A DNA stretch of 64,000 nucleotides, taken from assembly GCF_019800005.1 (NCBI RefSeq), contig NZ_JABGCL010000006.1, positions 1-64,000 of the forward strand, given 5' to 3'. The notes under the pieces were generated by a model. The model was not told the origin of the DNA, did not search any database, and saw only the letters and a list, made by a program, of their open reading frames with translations. Made by a program: the position numbers and the translations under genes. Origin of the DNA: Geminicoccus harenae. GTDB lineage: Bacteria; Pseudomonadota; Alphaproteobacteria; Geminicoccales; Geminicoccaceae. Shown piece by piece: positions 34,071 through 41,938 of this stretch. The first letter of the stretch is position 1. The number at the start of each line of letters is the position of its first letter.

Positions 34071-35815
34071 GCGAGCGGCAGCGCGGGGGCAGGGTCCGGT
34101 CGCTGGTCGATGCGCTGCCAGCACGTCTGCGCGGCCTGAAGGCCCGTCTCGCCCTGATCGTGGCGCTGGTGCTGCTGGTGCCCACCGCGTTCGCGATCGT
34201 CCAGGCGATGCGCGTGCTGAACGAGGACAGCCAGCGCCAGCGCGCCAACCTGGAGCGCACGCTCACCCTGTTCGTGGGCTATCACGACCAGATGGCCCTG
34301 GGGGCCGCGCGACTTCTGCTCAGCCTCGCCGAGCGGCCCGCCGTGGTCGACGCGGACCCGGTGGTGTGCAGCGATGCACTGGCCGCGGAAGCCAACCAGA
34401 ACGCCATGCTCCTGCTGCTGGCCCGCGCGGATGCCGACGGCAGGGTGATCTGCAGCTCGCGCCCGAACGCGGTGGGCGTCTCCTATGCCGAGCGGCCCTG
34501 GTTCCGGCAGCTCGCCAGCGGGCGGGCCAACCTGGTCTCGAGCGGGGTCGTCATCGGACAGACCCCGATGGTCGGGCGTACCATGGTGGTGGGCGCGACC
34601 ATCGGCGGCCAGCGCCGGCCCTTCGAGGGCACGATCAGCGCCGGCCTGGCGCTGGAAGCGCTGATCGCCCTGCCGCGCACGATCCAGCTTCCGGCGGACG
34701 CGGTGGCGCTGGTGGTCGACACGGAGGGGGCGATCGCCACGACTCGCGGCGAGGTCGAGGATTTCGGCCTGGATCCGGAGGTGATCCGGGGCGTGCTGGC
34801 CAAGCCGGGCGTGCCGCTGGTCCGCACCGACCAGGAGGGCCGGACCTGGCAGTTCCTGGCCCGCCGCAGCGACGTGCCGAGCATGCGCACCGCCGTGCTG
34901 GTCGGGCTGCCGGTGCAGCCCTGGACCTGGCTCGACGCACGGTTCCAGAGCGGCATCCTCCTGCCGACCTCCATCCTGTTCCTGTCGGTGTTCGTGGTCT
35001 GGGTCGCGACCGACATCCTGATCACCCGGCCGCTGCTCAAGCTGGCCAAGGCGGTGCGGCGCTGGCGGCGGGAAGGCGAGATGCCGCCCCTGATGCTGGA
35101 CGGGGCGCCGGAGGAGCTGGAGGAGCTGGGCCAGGCCTTCATCCGTGCCGCCACCGAGATCCGCGAGCGCGACGCGCTGCTCCACGCCTCCCTGCAGGAA
35201 AAGGACCTGCTGCTTCGGGAGATCCACCACCGGGTCAAGAACAACCTGCAGATCGTCACGAGCCTGTTGAACCTGCGCGCCGGCTCCCTGCGCAATGCCC
35301 AGGCACAGCGGGCGATGCGCGAGGCGCAGCTCGGCATCAAGGCATTGGCCCTGGTGCACCGCAAGCTGTACGAGCGGGTCGACCTGAAGCAGGTGGCGCT
35401 CGACGAGCTGCTGGAGGAGCTGTGCAGCCTGGTCCACGACCTGAGCGGCGAGCTTTCCCCGCAGGTGAGCCTCGTGGTCGCCCTGGATCCGGTCGTGGTG
35501 GTGGCCGACCAGGCGACGCCCCTCGCACTCCTGTGCAGCGAGCTCCTGACCAACGCCGCCAAGCACGCCTTTCCCGACAACCGACCCGGCACGATCGAGG
35601 TCCGGCTGGAGCGGCTGGAGGACGGGCGGGCCCGGCTGACGATCGCCGATGACGGCATCGGCATCGACAGCACGCCGCCGGCGCCGGATGCCGCGACCGG
35701 GCTCGGCACGCGGCTCGTCCAGATGTTCGCCCGGCAGATCGGCGGCGAACTTTCTGTCGAAAGCGGTGCGGATGGCACGCGCACCACCCTGGTCTTCACC
35801 CCGCTCAAGGCCTAG
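34067..35815 (+). CDS. Membrane HisKA_2/HWE-type sensor kinase, PhyK-like
   Basis: The 582-residue sensor kinase has membrane helices at about residues 28-48 and 302-322 flanking a large periplasmic domain with a PDC/dCACHE feel (S-Y-A-E-R-P-W-F near 145). A HAMP-like linker follows, then the HisKA_2 motif R-E-I-H-H-R-V-K-N-N-L-Q near residue 386 and a HATPase with N-A-A-K-H-A-F. H-R-V-K-N-N kinases are the cognate partners of PhyR. The GTG start at 34067 overlaps the phyR stop, which points strongly to PhyR as target. No receiver domain is present. Confidence 0.88.
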   Translation: MSERQRGGRVRSLVDALPARLRGLKARLALIVALVLLVPTAFAIVQAMRVLNEDSQRQRANLERTLTLFVGYHDQMALGAARLLLSLAERPAVVDADPVVCSDALAAEANQNAMLLLLARADADGRVICSSRPNAVGVSYAERPWFRQLASGRANLVSSGVVIGQTPMVGRTMVVGATIGGQRRPFEGTISAGLALEALIALPRTIQLPADAVALVVDTEGAIATTRGEVEDFGLDPEVIRGVLAKPGVPLVRTDQEGRTWQFLARRSDVPSMRTAVLVGLPVQPWTWLDARFQSGILLPTSILFLSVFVVWVATDILITRPLLKLAKAVRRWRREGEMPPLMLDGAPEELEELGQAFIRAATEIRERDALLHASLQEKDLLLREIHHRVKNNLQIVTSLLNLRAGSLRNAQAQRAMREAQLGIKALALVHRKLYERVDLKQVALDELLEELCSLVHDLSGELSPQVSLVVALDPVVVVADQATPLALLCSELLTNAAKHAFPDNRPGTIEVRLERLEDGRARLTIADDGIGIDSTPPAPDAATGLGTRLVQMFARQIGGELSVESGADGTRTTLVFTPLKA

Positions 35816-35854
35816 TTGTTAGGTGGAAGCGGCGGATCAATGCGCCCGGCAGGC

Positions 35855-35879
35855 GGAACCTTCCCCGGTCCGAGGCGTT
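35855..35879 (+). promoter_or_regulatory. Perfect EcfG-type GSR promoter of ecfG
   Basis: GGAAC (35855-35859), 16 bp, CGTT (35876-35879) is an exact consensus match located about 80 bp before the ecfG start codon. It indicates that the sigma factor activates its own gene. Confidence 0.8.
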
Positions 35880-35960
35880 GATACGACACTGGACCAATGC
35901 TCGGATGGTCGAATGCGGGGGCCGTCGGGGGTAAATGTCGAACGAGGGAGCGATTGATCC

Positions 35961-36590
35961 ATGTCAGTTTTCCGTGAGGATATCGTCGCGTTGCTGCCCC
36001 ATTTGCGGGCGTTCGCGCGCAGCCTGACCTCCGGTAACAGCGCCCTGGCGGATGACCTCGTGCAGGACACCATGGTCAACGCGCTGCAGGCGCAGGCACA
36101 GTTTCAGGAAGGCACCAACCTCAAGGCCTGGATGTTCACCATCCTGCGCAATCGCTTCCACAGCGTGATCAGCCGCAAGCATGTCACGGCCGAGGTCGAG
36201 CAGGACGAGACAATCGAGAACCACTGGTGGCAGCCGGCCTACCAGGAAAGCGCCATCGAGCTGGACGCCTTCCGCCGCGCCTTCCGCCATCTGAGCGCCA
36301 CCCATCGCGAGGTCCTGGTCCTCGCCACCGTCCATGAGCTGCCCTACGAGAAGATCGCCGAGATCTGCGGTTGTGAGGTCGGCACGGTGAAGAGCCGCGT
36401 GGCCCGGGCCCGGTCGATCCTCAAGAAGATGGTTCTGGAGGGGGAGCTGCCGGTCGACGCTTCCAAGGTCCCGGTGCGCCGGATCGAGGCGAAGGTTGAC
36501 ACCGCGGTGCCGAGCGAGGCCCGCCGGCTGGCCGTGGCCCAGGCCGTCCAGGAGGATCTGGCGCGCCGTACCGGCCGGCCCATCCACTGA
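35961..36590 (+). CDS. ecfG: EcfG-type extracytoplasmic-function sigma factor (general stress response)
   Basis: The 209-residue ECF sigma factor has region 2 at about residues 10-80 (A-D-D-L-V-Q-D-T and L-K-A-W-M-F-T-I-L-R-N are the -10 recognition helices). Region 4 lies at about 115-170 (P-Y-E-K-I-A-E-I-C-G-C-E-V-G-T-V-K-S-R). An extra C-terminal tail of about 30 residues is present. Placement after nepR-phyR-kinase and a perfect self promoter make it the GSR sigma factor. A strong terminator follows (36624-36649). Confidence 0.92.
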   Translation: MSVFREDIVALLPHLRAFARSLTSGNSALADDLVQDTMVNALQAQAQFQEGTNLKAWMFTILRNRFHSVISRKHVTAEVEQDETIENHWWQPAYQESAIELDAFRRAFRHLSATHREVLVLATVHELPYEKIAEICGCEVGTVKSRVARARSILKKMVLEGELPVDASKVPVRRIEAKVDTAVPSEARRLAVAQAVQEDLARRTGRPIH

Positions 36591-36623
36591 CGGTCGCTGT
36601 CTGAGGTTTCTTTCGCTCCTGCT

Positions 36624-36649
36624 GGAGGCGCCGCAAGGCGCCTCCTTTT
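36624..36649 (+). terminator. Rho-independent terminator after ecfG
   Basis: A perfect 9-bp stem, GGAGGCGCC with GGCGCCTCC, encloses a GCAA tetraloop and is followed by TTTTG. It lies 34 bp after the ecfG stop codon and is the clearest intrinsic terminator of the rightward genes in the window. Confidence 0.85.
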
Positions 36650-36958
36650 GCGTTTGTGGGAGGCGGCTTTGGCGAGTCGTTGCCGGCAGCACGACAACGC
36701 AGCGGCCGGACTTTGTGGCGACCGAGGCAGAGGCAGGCCATAGCCACGCGGGTGCGGATCGAACATGGTCCAGCCGGGACGCCGGATGCGGCCGTCCGGA
36801 TCCATGGCAGAACGGGTAGCGGATCATGAAGATCGGAAGCCGGCCGGCGGCCGGCCGGGCAGGGATGACGGTCGTTCGCCCACCCGTGGCGCTGCCCGCC
36901 CGGAAACGGCCGGCCGGCGTCATGGCCGGCAGCGGTTGCAAGGCCGCGGAGGCCCGCA
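36650..36958. other. Intergenic stretch with no recognised gene
   Basis: Between the ecfG terminator and the lipid kinase gene there are about 300 bp without a credible gene on either strand. Short open frames here are Arg/Gly-rich and lack family features. No EcfG-type promoter, repeat or RNA signature was seen. The end of the stretch carries the GGAGG ribosome-binding site of the lipid kinase. Confidence 0.5.
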
Positions 36959-37864
36959 ATGGCTGAGCGGCGCGTGCTGCTGCTGGTCAACCCGAACAGC
37001 CGGCGCGGTGCCCTGTATCTGGACCAGCTCCTCGACCTGTTCGCCAGCCTGGGGGTCGAGGTGGTCCACCCTGGCGGGGCCGGCAAGCCGGATGCGCCCA
37101 AGGTGATCCGCGAGCATGCCGGCCGGATCGACATGGTCGTGGTGGGCGGCGGCGACGGCTCCGTCCATGCCGCCCTGCCGGGCCTGCTCGAGACCGGCCT
37201 GCCACTGCTGGTGGTACCGCTCGGCACCGCCAACGACCTGGCCCGGGCGCTGGACCTGCCGACTGACCCGCTGGAGGCGGCCCGGCTGGTGGTGGATGGC
37301 AGCCTGCGCCGGATCGATGCGGGCCGGGTCAACGGCGTGCCGTTCGTCAACGTGGCCAACATGGGCATCAGCGTCGACATCGCGCGCTCCCTGAACGGCG
37401 ACCTGAAGCGCCGCTTCGGCGTGCTGGCCTATGCGATCGCCACCTGGCGGGCGGTGGCCCGCCCGCGCCGCTTCCGCGCAGCGATCCGCCTTCCGGGCGA
37501 GACCCTGCAGGTGCGCAGCATCCAGCTCGCCGTGGGGGCGGGCCGCAACTATGGCGGCGGGATGGTGATCAACGAGGACGCCCGCATCGACGACGGCCTG
37601 CTCTGGCTCTACAGCATCGCCCCCCGTTCGTTCTGGCAGCTGGTCAAGGACGCGTTCGCGCTCCGCGCCGGGCGGCATCGTGACGCGGAACGGGTCACCA
37701 CCCGCTCGGCTCCCTGGTTCGAGATCCACACCCGCCGGCCACGCACCGTCACGGCCGATGGGGAGATGGTCACCCGCACGCCGATCCGCCTGGAGATTCT
37801 GCCGCAGGCGCTGCGGGTGGTGGTGCCGCCGGACGTGGGAACCGGGGCGGCCCAGGCCGGTTGA
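36959..37864 (+). CDS. YegS/DgkB-type lipid kinase
   Basis: The 301-residue diacylglycerol-kinase-catalytic-domain protein has N-P-N-S-R-R-G near residue 11, the nucleotide loop V-V-G-G-G-D-G-S-V near 62, P-L-G-T-A-N-D-L-A near 88 and N-E-D-A-R-I-D-D-G-L-L in the C-terminal beta domain near 203. It lacks membrane helices. The family phosphorylates diacylglycerol, phosphatidylglycerol or related lipids at the inner membrane; the substrate is not defined here. It is separated from the GSR genes by the 36624 terminator. Confidence 0.87.
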   Translation: MAERRVLLLVNPNSRRGALYLDQLLDLFASLGVEVVHPGGAGKPDAPKVIREHAGRIDMVVVGGGDGSVHAALPGLLETGLPLLVVPLGTANDLARALDLPTDPLEAARLVVDGSLRRIDAGRVNGVPFVNVANMGISVDIARSLNGDLKRRFGVLAYAIATWRAVARPRRFRAAIRLPGETLQVRSIQLAVGAGRNYGGGMVINEDARIDDGLLWLYSIAPRSFWQLVKDAFALRAGRHRDAERVTTRSAPWFEIHTRRPRTVTADGEMVTRTPIRLEILPQALRVVVPPDVGTGAAQAG

Positions 37865-37967
37865 TGCCGCTGAGGAGGGATGGGCGCTGCCGCCTGTCCG
37901 GCTTGGCGCGCATCCCCACCATCATGGGATGCGTCGCTGGACTAACGAACTACAAGGACGAGCGAAC

Positions 37968-38456
37968 ATGCACCCCAAGCGTCGTGCCGCCTTGGCTCTC
38001 ATGCTGGCCCGCGACTCGCTGCTGTCGTGCCACCGTCTGGCGCGGCATATCGTCGACGAGGTCGATGGCGGCAGGGCGAAGGCGTGGGGGCAGGCCTATG
38101 CACGGCGCATCGAGCTGTTCGAGAGCATGATGCGCTGCCTGATCGACTACGGCGTGCGGCCGGGCGACCTGCAGGCCAAGCTCAAGTCGGTGCCGACCGA
38201 GGAGAAGGTGCCGGTGAACCTGGAAGCGGTGCTGGAGGCGGAAGCCCGCCTCGAGCGGCACCTCCAGTTCTCCCTGCGCAACACGATCGACGACCCGGAA
38301 CTGTACCGCCTGCTGGCGCAGGCCTTCGAGCAGGTGCGTCAGTTCCGCACCCATGGCGAGTTCGAGCGGCTGCCGGCGCCGCGCCGCGACGCCACGCCCT
38401 TCCCGGGCGCCCAGGCAAAGCTGGCCGGCGGCCTTGCCGGGACGGCGCTGCAGTAA
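37968..38456 (+). CDS. Conserved-looking helical protein of unknown function
   Basis: The 162-residue protein is predicted mostly alpha-helical, rich in Arg, Glu and Leu, with no signal peptide, membrane segment or recognised domain. The ATG at 37968 follows an AAGGA site at a good distance. A perfect 8-bp hairpin (CGCATCCC at 37909-37916 with GGGATGCG at 37926-37933) precedes it. It lies between the lipid kinase and the stress-type small proteins; no EcfG promoter is seen in front of it. I do not recognise it. Confidence 0.65.
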   Translation: MHPKRRAALALMLARDSLLSCHRLARHIVDEVDGGRAKAWGQAYARRIELFESMMRCLIDYGVRPGDLQAKLKSVPTEEKVPVNLEAVLEAEARLERHLQFSLRNTIDDPELYRLLAQAFEQVRQFRTHGEFERLPAPRRDATPFPGAQAKLAGGLAGTALQ

Positions 38457-38479
38457 GCAGGCCTCGCGCGGCCGGACCA

Positions 38480-38499
38480 GGAGGCGGCGGCCCGCCTCC
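38480..38499. terminator. GC hairpin between convergent genes
   Basis: An 8-bp perfect stem (GGAGGCGG with CCGCCTCC) with a CGGC loop sits in the 60-bp gap between two convergent genes. It has only a short T-run after it, so it may act as a bidirectional, Rho-assisted terminator. Confidence 0.4.
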
Positions 38500-38515
38500 C
38501 TTGGCCGCGGGCGGG

Positions 38516-38860
38516 TCATTCGGCCGGCGGCAGGCTGTCGAGCTGCTCTTTGCTGAGGCCGACCCGGATCGTCCCGTCGCCCTCCTGCTGCAGGCTGGCG
38601 GTCTCGAGCAGGACCGGCTTGGCTCCTATGCCCAGGATGCCGCCGACCTCGACCACCACTGCCTCGACCCGATGGTCCGCATCGACCACCAGATCGCTGA
38701 CCGTGCCCACCTTCTGGCCGGCCACGTCCAGGACGTTCTGCCCGACCAGCTCGCTTTCGCTGAACGCGTTCTGCGGAACGCTCGACGTTTCGACATCCTG
38801 CGCCATGGCGGCGGTACCGCTCGACAGGATGGCCGCCAGGAGGATGGCGGACCGCTGCAT
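38516..38860 (-). CDS. Periplasmic PRC-barrel domain protein
   Basis: The 114-residue protein has a signal peptide (cleavage after A-M-A near residue 20). One PRC-barrel domain follows at about 38-105, with V-L-D-V-A-G-Q-K-V-G-T-V-S-D-L-V-V-D as its core. PRC-barrel proteins of this exported type are common in alphaproteobacteria and often stress-related, but their ligand is unknown. The divergent DUF2934 gene has an EcfG promoter; a GGAAC also exists on this gene's side (38957-38961, minus strand), but its -10 box is poor. Confidence 0.8.
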   Translation of the reverse strand: MQRSAILLAAILSSGTAAMAQDVETSSVPQNAFSESELVGQNVLDVAGQKVGTVSDLVVDADHRVEAVVVEVGGILGIGAKPVLLETASLQQEGDGTIRVGLSKEQLDSLPPAE

Positions 38861-38981
38861 CAGACTGCTCCTTTCCCCAGTCGCTGGTCATGTCGTGGAG
38901 CGCGCCGGAAGTGGACGCACCCCCGCTCCCGAATCAATCCGGCCCGGCGCCTGTGGGTTCCGCGCGCTTGTAATCGGGACG

Positions 38982-39006
38982 GGAACGCAGGACTCGTTCC
39001 CGTGTT
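38982..39006 (+). promoter_or_regulatory. EcfG-type GSR promoter of the DUF2934 gene
   Basis: GGAAC (38982-38986), 16 bp, TGTT (39003-39006). The GTT core of the -10 box is kept. The start codon is about 28 bp downstream with a GGAGG site between. Confidence 0.65.
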
Positions 39007-39033
39007 AAATCGGCAGGCGAGGAGGACTTGGGC

Positions 39034-39456
39034 ATGCCACAGGATCGGGAAGCGTTGATCAGGGAGCGGGCCTACCAGATCTGGATCGAGCGCGGCCGGC
39101 CGGAGGGCCAGGACGAGGCGAACTGGCACGAGGCGATCGAGCAGGTCGAGCGCGAGCAGCAGGCCGGGGCGAAGATGGCCCAGGAGAATGCCGGCCAGAC
39201 CATCGGCCGGCCCAAGCGGGGCGCGATCGTCGCCGACAAGCGCCCGGCCGAGGAGCCGGAGAACCAGACCACCGAGCCGCCGCCGGTGCACGCCGAAAAG
39301 CCGGCGCCCAAGACCATGCGCGCGGGCTCCAAGACCACCGGCAATGTCGAGAAGCCCGCCAAGGCGGCGAAGGCCGCTGCGGTGCCGGAGGGCGACAAGC
39401 CGGCGGCCAAGCCGCGCAAGAGCAAGGTCAAGTCCGCCAGCATGGAAACGCTCTGA
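39034..39456 (+). CDS. DUF2934-domain protein with Lys/Ala/Pro-rich tail
   Basis: The 140-residue protein starts with a DUF2934 segment (I-R-E-R-A-Y-Q-I-W-I-E-R-G-R-P-E-G near residues 9-25, then W-H-E-A). A low-complexity tail of about 90 residues rich in Lys, Ala, Pro and Glu follows, which suggests a disordered, possibly nucleic-acid-binding protein. GGAGG precedes the ATG at 39034. The EcfG promoter upstream places it in the general stress regulon; DUF2934 proteins are frequently in such regulons. Molecular function unknown. Confidence 0.78.
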   Translation: MPQDREALIRERAYQIWIERGRPEGQDEANWHEAIEQVEREQQAGAKMAQENAGQTIGRPKRGAIVADKRPAEEPENQTTEPPPVHAEKPAPKTMRAGSKTTGNVEKPAKAAKAAAVPEGDKPAAKPRKSKVKSASMETL

Positions 39457-39494
39457 CCGGGCAGTTCCCGGGGACAGGTGAAAGGATCGGCATC

Positions 39495-39680
39495 ATGACC
39501 GCTCAGGAGAAGCAGAAAGTGCCTTTGGGTGACAGCAAGAAGCAGCCCGACCAGGCCGATCTGGACGAGGCGCTGGAAGAAACCTTCCCCGCCAGTGATC
39601 CCCCGTCAGTGACCCAGGGGATTACCGGGATCCCCGATCATGCCGACAAAGACGAGCAGCAGAAGAAGCCCGAGTCCTAG
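39495..39680 (+). CDS. Small acidic stress-type protein with ETFPASDPPS motif
   Basis: The 61-residue hydrophilic protein has a central D-E-A-L-E-E-T-F-P-A-S-D-P-P-S segment, seen in many small alphaproteobacterial and other bacterial proteins of unknown function that lie beside CsbD- or stress-related genes. It has no membrane or signal segment and is probably disordered. It follows the DUF2934 gene by 38 bp with no intervening terminator, so it may share its GSR promoter. Confidence 0.7.
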   Translation: MTAQEKQKVPLGDSKKQPDQADLDEALEETFPASDPPSVTQGITGIPDHADKDEQQKKPES

Positions 39681-39687
39681 TCGAACA

Positions 39688-39712
39688 GGAACTTCGACAT
39701 TGCCTGGGTGTT
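39688..39712 (+). promoter_or_regulatory. EcfG-type GSR promoter of csbD-like gene
   Basis: GGAAC (39688-39692), 16 bp, TGTT (39709-39712), about 115 bp before the CsbD-family start codon. It lies immediately after the preceding stop codon, so the csbD-like gene has its own stress promoter. Confidence 0.65.
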
Positions 39713-39826
39713 GTTATGGCAACGGCCGGTGCTTGCATCCATAGATCATGGGAAGCACGGCAGGGGCGACGGGAGCGAGTTCATCCCGGCCCCGATCACC
39801 ATAACCCGCATCCGGGAGTCCAGCCC

Positions 39827-40030
39827 ATGAACTGGGACATCATCGAAGGCAACTGGAAGCAGGCCAAGGGCAAGGTCCAGCAGCAGTGGGGCAAGCTGAC
39901 GGACGACGATTTCGACCGGGTCCAGGGCAAGCGCACCGAACTCGCCGGCAAGATCCAGGAGCGCTACGGCGTCACCAAGGACGAGGCCGAGCGCCAGATC
40001 GGCGCCTGGGCCCGCGACTATCGCCACTGA
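39827..40030 (+). CDS. CsbD-family stress protein
   Basis: The 67-residue protein matches CsbD closely: N-W-D-I-I-E-G-N-W-K-Q at the start, K-G-K-V-Q-Q-Q-W-G-K-L-T-D-D-D in the middle, and a C-terminal helix with Y-G-V-T-K-D-E-A-E. CsbD proteins are small, abundant and stress-induced in many bacteria; their function is unknown. An EcfG promoter precedes it. Confidence 0.88.
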   Translation: MNWDIIEGNWKQAKGKVQQQWGKLTDDDFDRVQGKRTELAGKIQERYGVTKDEAERQIGAWARDYRH

Positions 40031-40102
40031 GCGGGCAGCCTCCCAACAGATTCATGTCGCTGCCGGCAGCCCATGCCGCCGGCGACACTGATTCTGGCCG
40101 GC

Positions 40103-41263
40103 TCAGATCCGGTCGAGCAGGCGGCGGATGCGCATGAAGGCGGTTTCCAGGCGGCTGGAGGACAGGGCGAAGCAGATCCGCAGATGCTGCTCGTTGCCCT
40201 CGCCGAACGTGTAGCCCGGTGCGGTGCCGACCTTTTCCTCGCGCAGGAGCCGCCGCGCGAACTCCAGGCCGCTGATCGGCGCCTTGATCCGCGGGAACAG
40301 GTAGAAGGCGCCTTCCGGGATCAGCAGGTCGAGCTTGGGGTGGCTGCCCAGGATTTCCTGCGCCATCGCCCGGTTGCGGCCGCAGCGCGCCACGAACTCG
40401 TCGGCGAACGCGTCGCCCTGGTCCAGGGCCGCCAGCCCGCCATACTGGACGAAGGCGGTAGCACCGGTGTTGTTGACCTCGGAAAGCACCGCCATCGGCA
40501 CGGCGAGCTGCCTGGGGTGGACCATCCAGCCCAGCCGCCAGCCGGTCATCGCCCAGCCCTTGGACCAGCCGTTCAGGATGAAGACCGGCTCCTCCGGCTC
40601 GGCCAGCGTGACGAAGGACGGCGCGGGCGACGGCCGGTCGAACACGTTGCGGTGGTAGACCTCGTCCGAGATGATCGCGATCCCGCGCTGGCGGCAGAGG
40701 GTCAGTAGCGCCACCTGCTCCTCGCGCGACATCACCCAGCCGGTCGGGTTGGACGGCGTGTTGACGTAGACCGCCTTGGTCTTCGGCGTGATCGCGCGCT
40801 TGACGTCGTCCAGGTCGAGCCACCAGCGCTCCGGCCCTTCCTGCAGCCGCACGTCGACCGTGCGCCCGCCCAGCACTTCCACCACCGTGCGGATGTTCGG
40901 CCAGTAGGGCGAGACCAGGATCACCTCGTCGCCCGGCTCGAGCAGGCACTGGCAGGTGATCATCACGGTCAGCATGGTCGAGCCGGGCACCGAGACCCGG
41001 TCCTCGTCCAGCTCGATGCCGTAATGCTTCTGGTGATAGCGGAGCAGGCCCTCGCGCACCGGCAGGTGGCCGCGGGTCCAGTTGTAGAAGGTCTTGCCGT
41101 CGTCCAGCGCCCGCTTGGCCGCCTCGTTCACGAAGGACGGCGAGTTCAGGTCGCTCTCGCCGAACCAGAGCGGGATGACCTCCGGATCGTCCAGGCCTTC
41201 GCGGGCGATCTGCCCGATGCCGGACGGCTGGAGATCCAGGACGAACTGCCGGATCGGACCCAT
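40103..41263 (-). CDS. PLP-dependent aminotransferase, class I/II
   Basis: The 386-residue fold-type I aminotransferase has a Tyr in the S-P-Y-W-P segment near residue 120, N-P-T-G near 171, D-E-V-Y near 200 and the PLP lysine in W-S-K-G-W-A-M-T-G-W-R near 234. A C-terminal Arg in L-R-I-C-F-A for the substrate carboxylate lies near 365. It resembles aspartate/aromatic aminotransferase-like enzymes of uncertain substrate. It is in the same direction as, and about 40 bp downstream of, the GmhA-like gene. Confidence 0.87.
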   Translation of the reverse strand: MGPIRQFVLDLQPSGIGQIAREGLDDPEVIPLWFGESDLNSPSFVNEAAKRALDDGKTFYNWTRGHLPVREGLLRYHQKHYGIELDEDRVSVPGSTMLTVMITCQCLLEPGDEVILVSPYWPNIRTVVEVLGGRTVDVRLQEGPERWWLDLDDVKRAITPKTKAVYVNTPSNPTGWVMSREEQVALLTLCRQRGIAIISDEVYHRNVFDRPSPAPSFVTLAEPEEPVFILNGWSKGWAMTGWRLGWMVHPRQLAVPMAVLSEVNNTGATAFVQYGGLAALDQGDAFADEFVARCGRNRAMAQEILGSHPKLDLLIPEGAFYLFPRIKAPISGLEFARRLLREEKVGTAPGYTFGEGNEQHLRICFALSSSRLETAFMRIRRLLDRI

Positions 41264-41302
41264 GCGACGACTACCTCGATCGGAAATTGTGACGATACGC
41301 TG

Positions 41303-41875
41303 TCAGGCCAGCCGTGCCTCGAGCACGCGGCACCAGTGATGATAGAGCACGAGATGAACCTGCTGGACCAGGGCCGTGTCGGTCGCGGGCACGGCGAACA
41401 GGTGGTCGACCTGGCCTTCCAGCGTAGTGCCGCCAGCACCGGTGAGCGCCACCGTGGTCATCTTGCGCTCGCGCGCCGCCTCGAAGGCCGCCAGCACGTT
41501 GGGCGAGCGGCCGGACGTAGTTAGGCCCACCAGCACCCCGCCCTCCGCGCCATGGGCCTGGACCTGGCGGGCGAACACGTCGGCAAAGCTCGCGTCGTTG
41601 CTCCAGGCAGTCAGGAAGACGGGATCGGCCGCCAGCGAGAGGACCCGGTAGGGCCGCCGGTCACGCTTGAAGCGGCCGACCAGCTCGCCGGAGAAATGCA
41701 GGCTGTCCGCCGCCGAGCCGCCATTGCCGCAGATCAGCATCGGCCGGTCGGCAGCCAAGGCCGCCACCATCGCCTCGGCGGCGGCGGCCACCCGCGCCTC
41801 GTCGAACGCCGCCAGGCTGTTGGCCAGCACCAGGCGGCTCGCCTCCGCCCAGTCCAGCCAGCTCGTTCCGCTCAT
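41303..41875 (-). CDS. gmhA: SIS-domain sedoheptulose 7-phosphate isomerase (GmhA-like)
   Basis: The 190-residue single SIS domain has C-G-N-G-G-S-A-A-D-S near residue 50, H-F-S-G-E-L-V-G-R-F near 60 and T-T-S-G-R-S-P-N near 118, the GmhA hallmark segments. The C-terminal helix has V-Q-Q-V-H-L, with a conserved His and Gln. GmhA makes D-glycero-D-manno-heptose 7-phosphate for LPS core. No other heptose genes are adjacent, so a different ketose-phosphate substrate is possible. It is divergent from the methyltransferase gene with about 60 bp between. Confidence 0.83.
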   Translation of the reverse strand: MSGTSWLDWAEASRLVLANSLAAFDEARVAAAAEAMVAALAADRPMLICGNGGSAADSLHFSGELVGRFKRDRRPYRVLSLAADPVFLTAWSNDASFADVFARQVQAHGAEGGVLVGLTTSGRSPNVLAAFEAARERKMTTVALTGAGGTTLEGQVDHLFAVPATDTALVQQVHLVLYHHWCRVLEARLA

Positions 41876-41938
41876 CTCCACCAAAGGCACTTCCTTTCCG
41901 GGCGCTGCGTGCTGCGCGGGCGTGCTATAGCACCCGGC

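Noticed and set aside
38937..38961. Leftward GGAAC in front of the PRC-barrel gene as an EcfG promoter
   Set aside because: The partner box is GGAT at 16 bp (GATT at 17 bp), neither having the GTT core.
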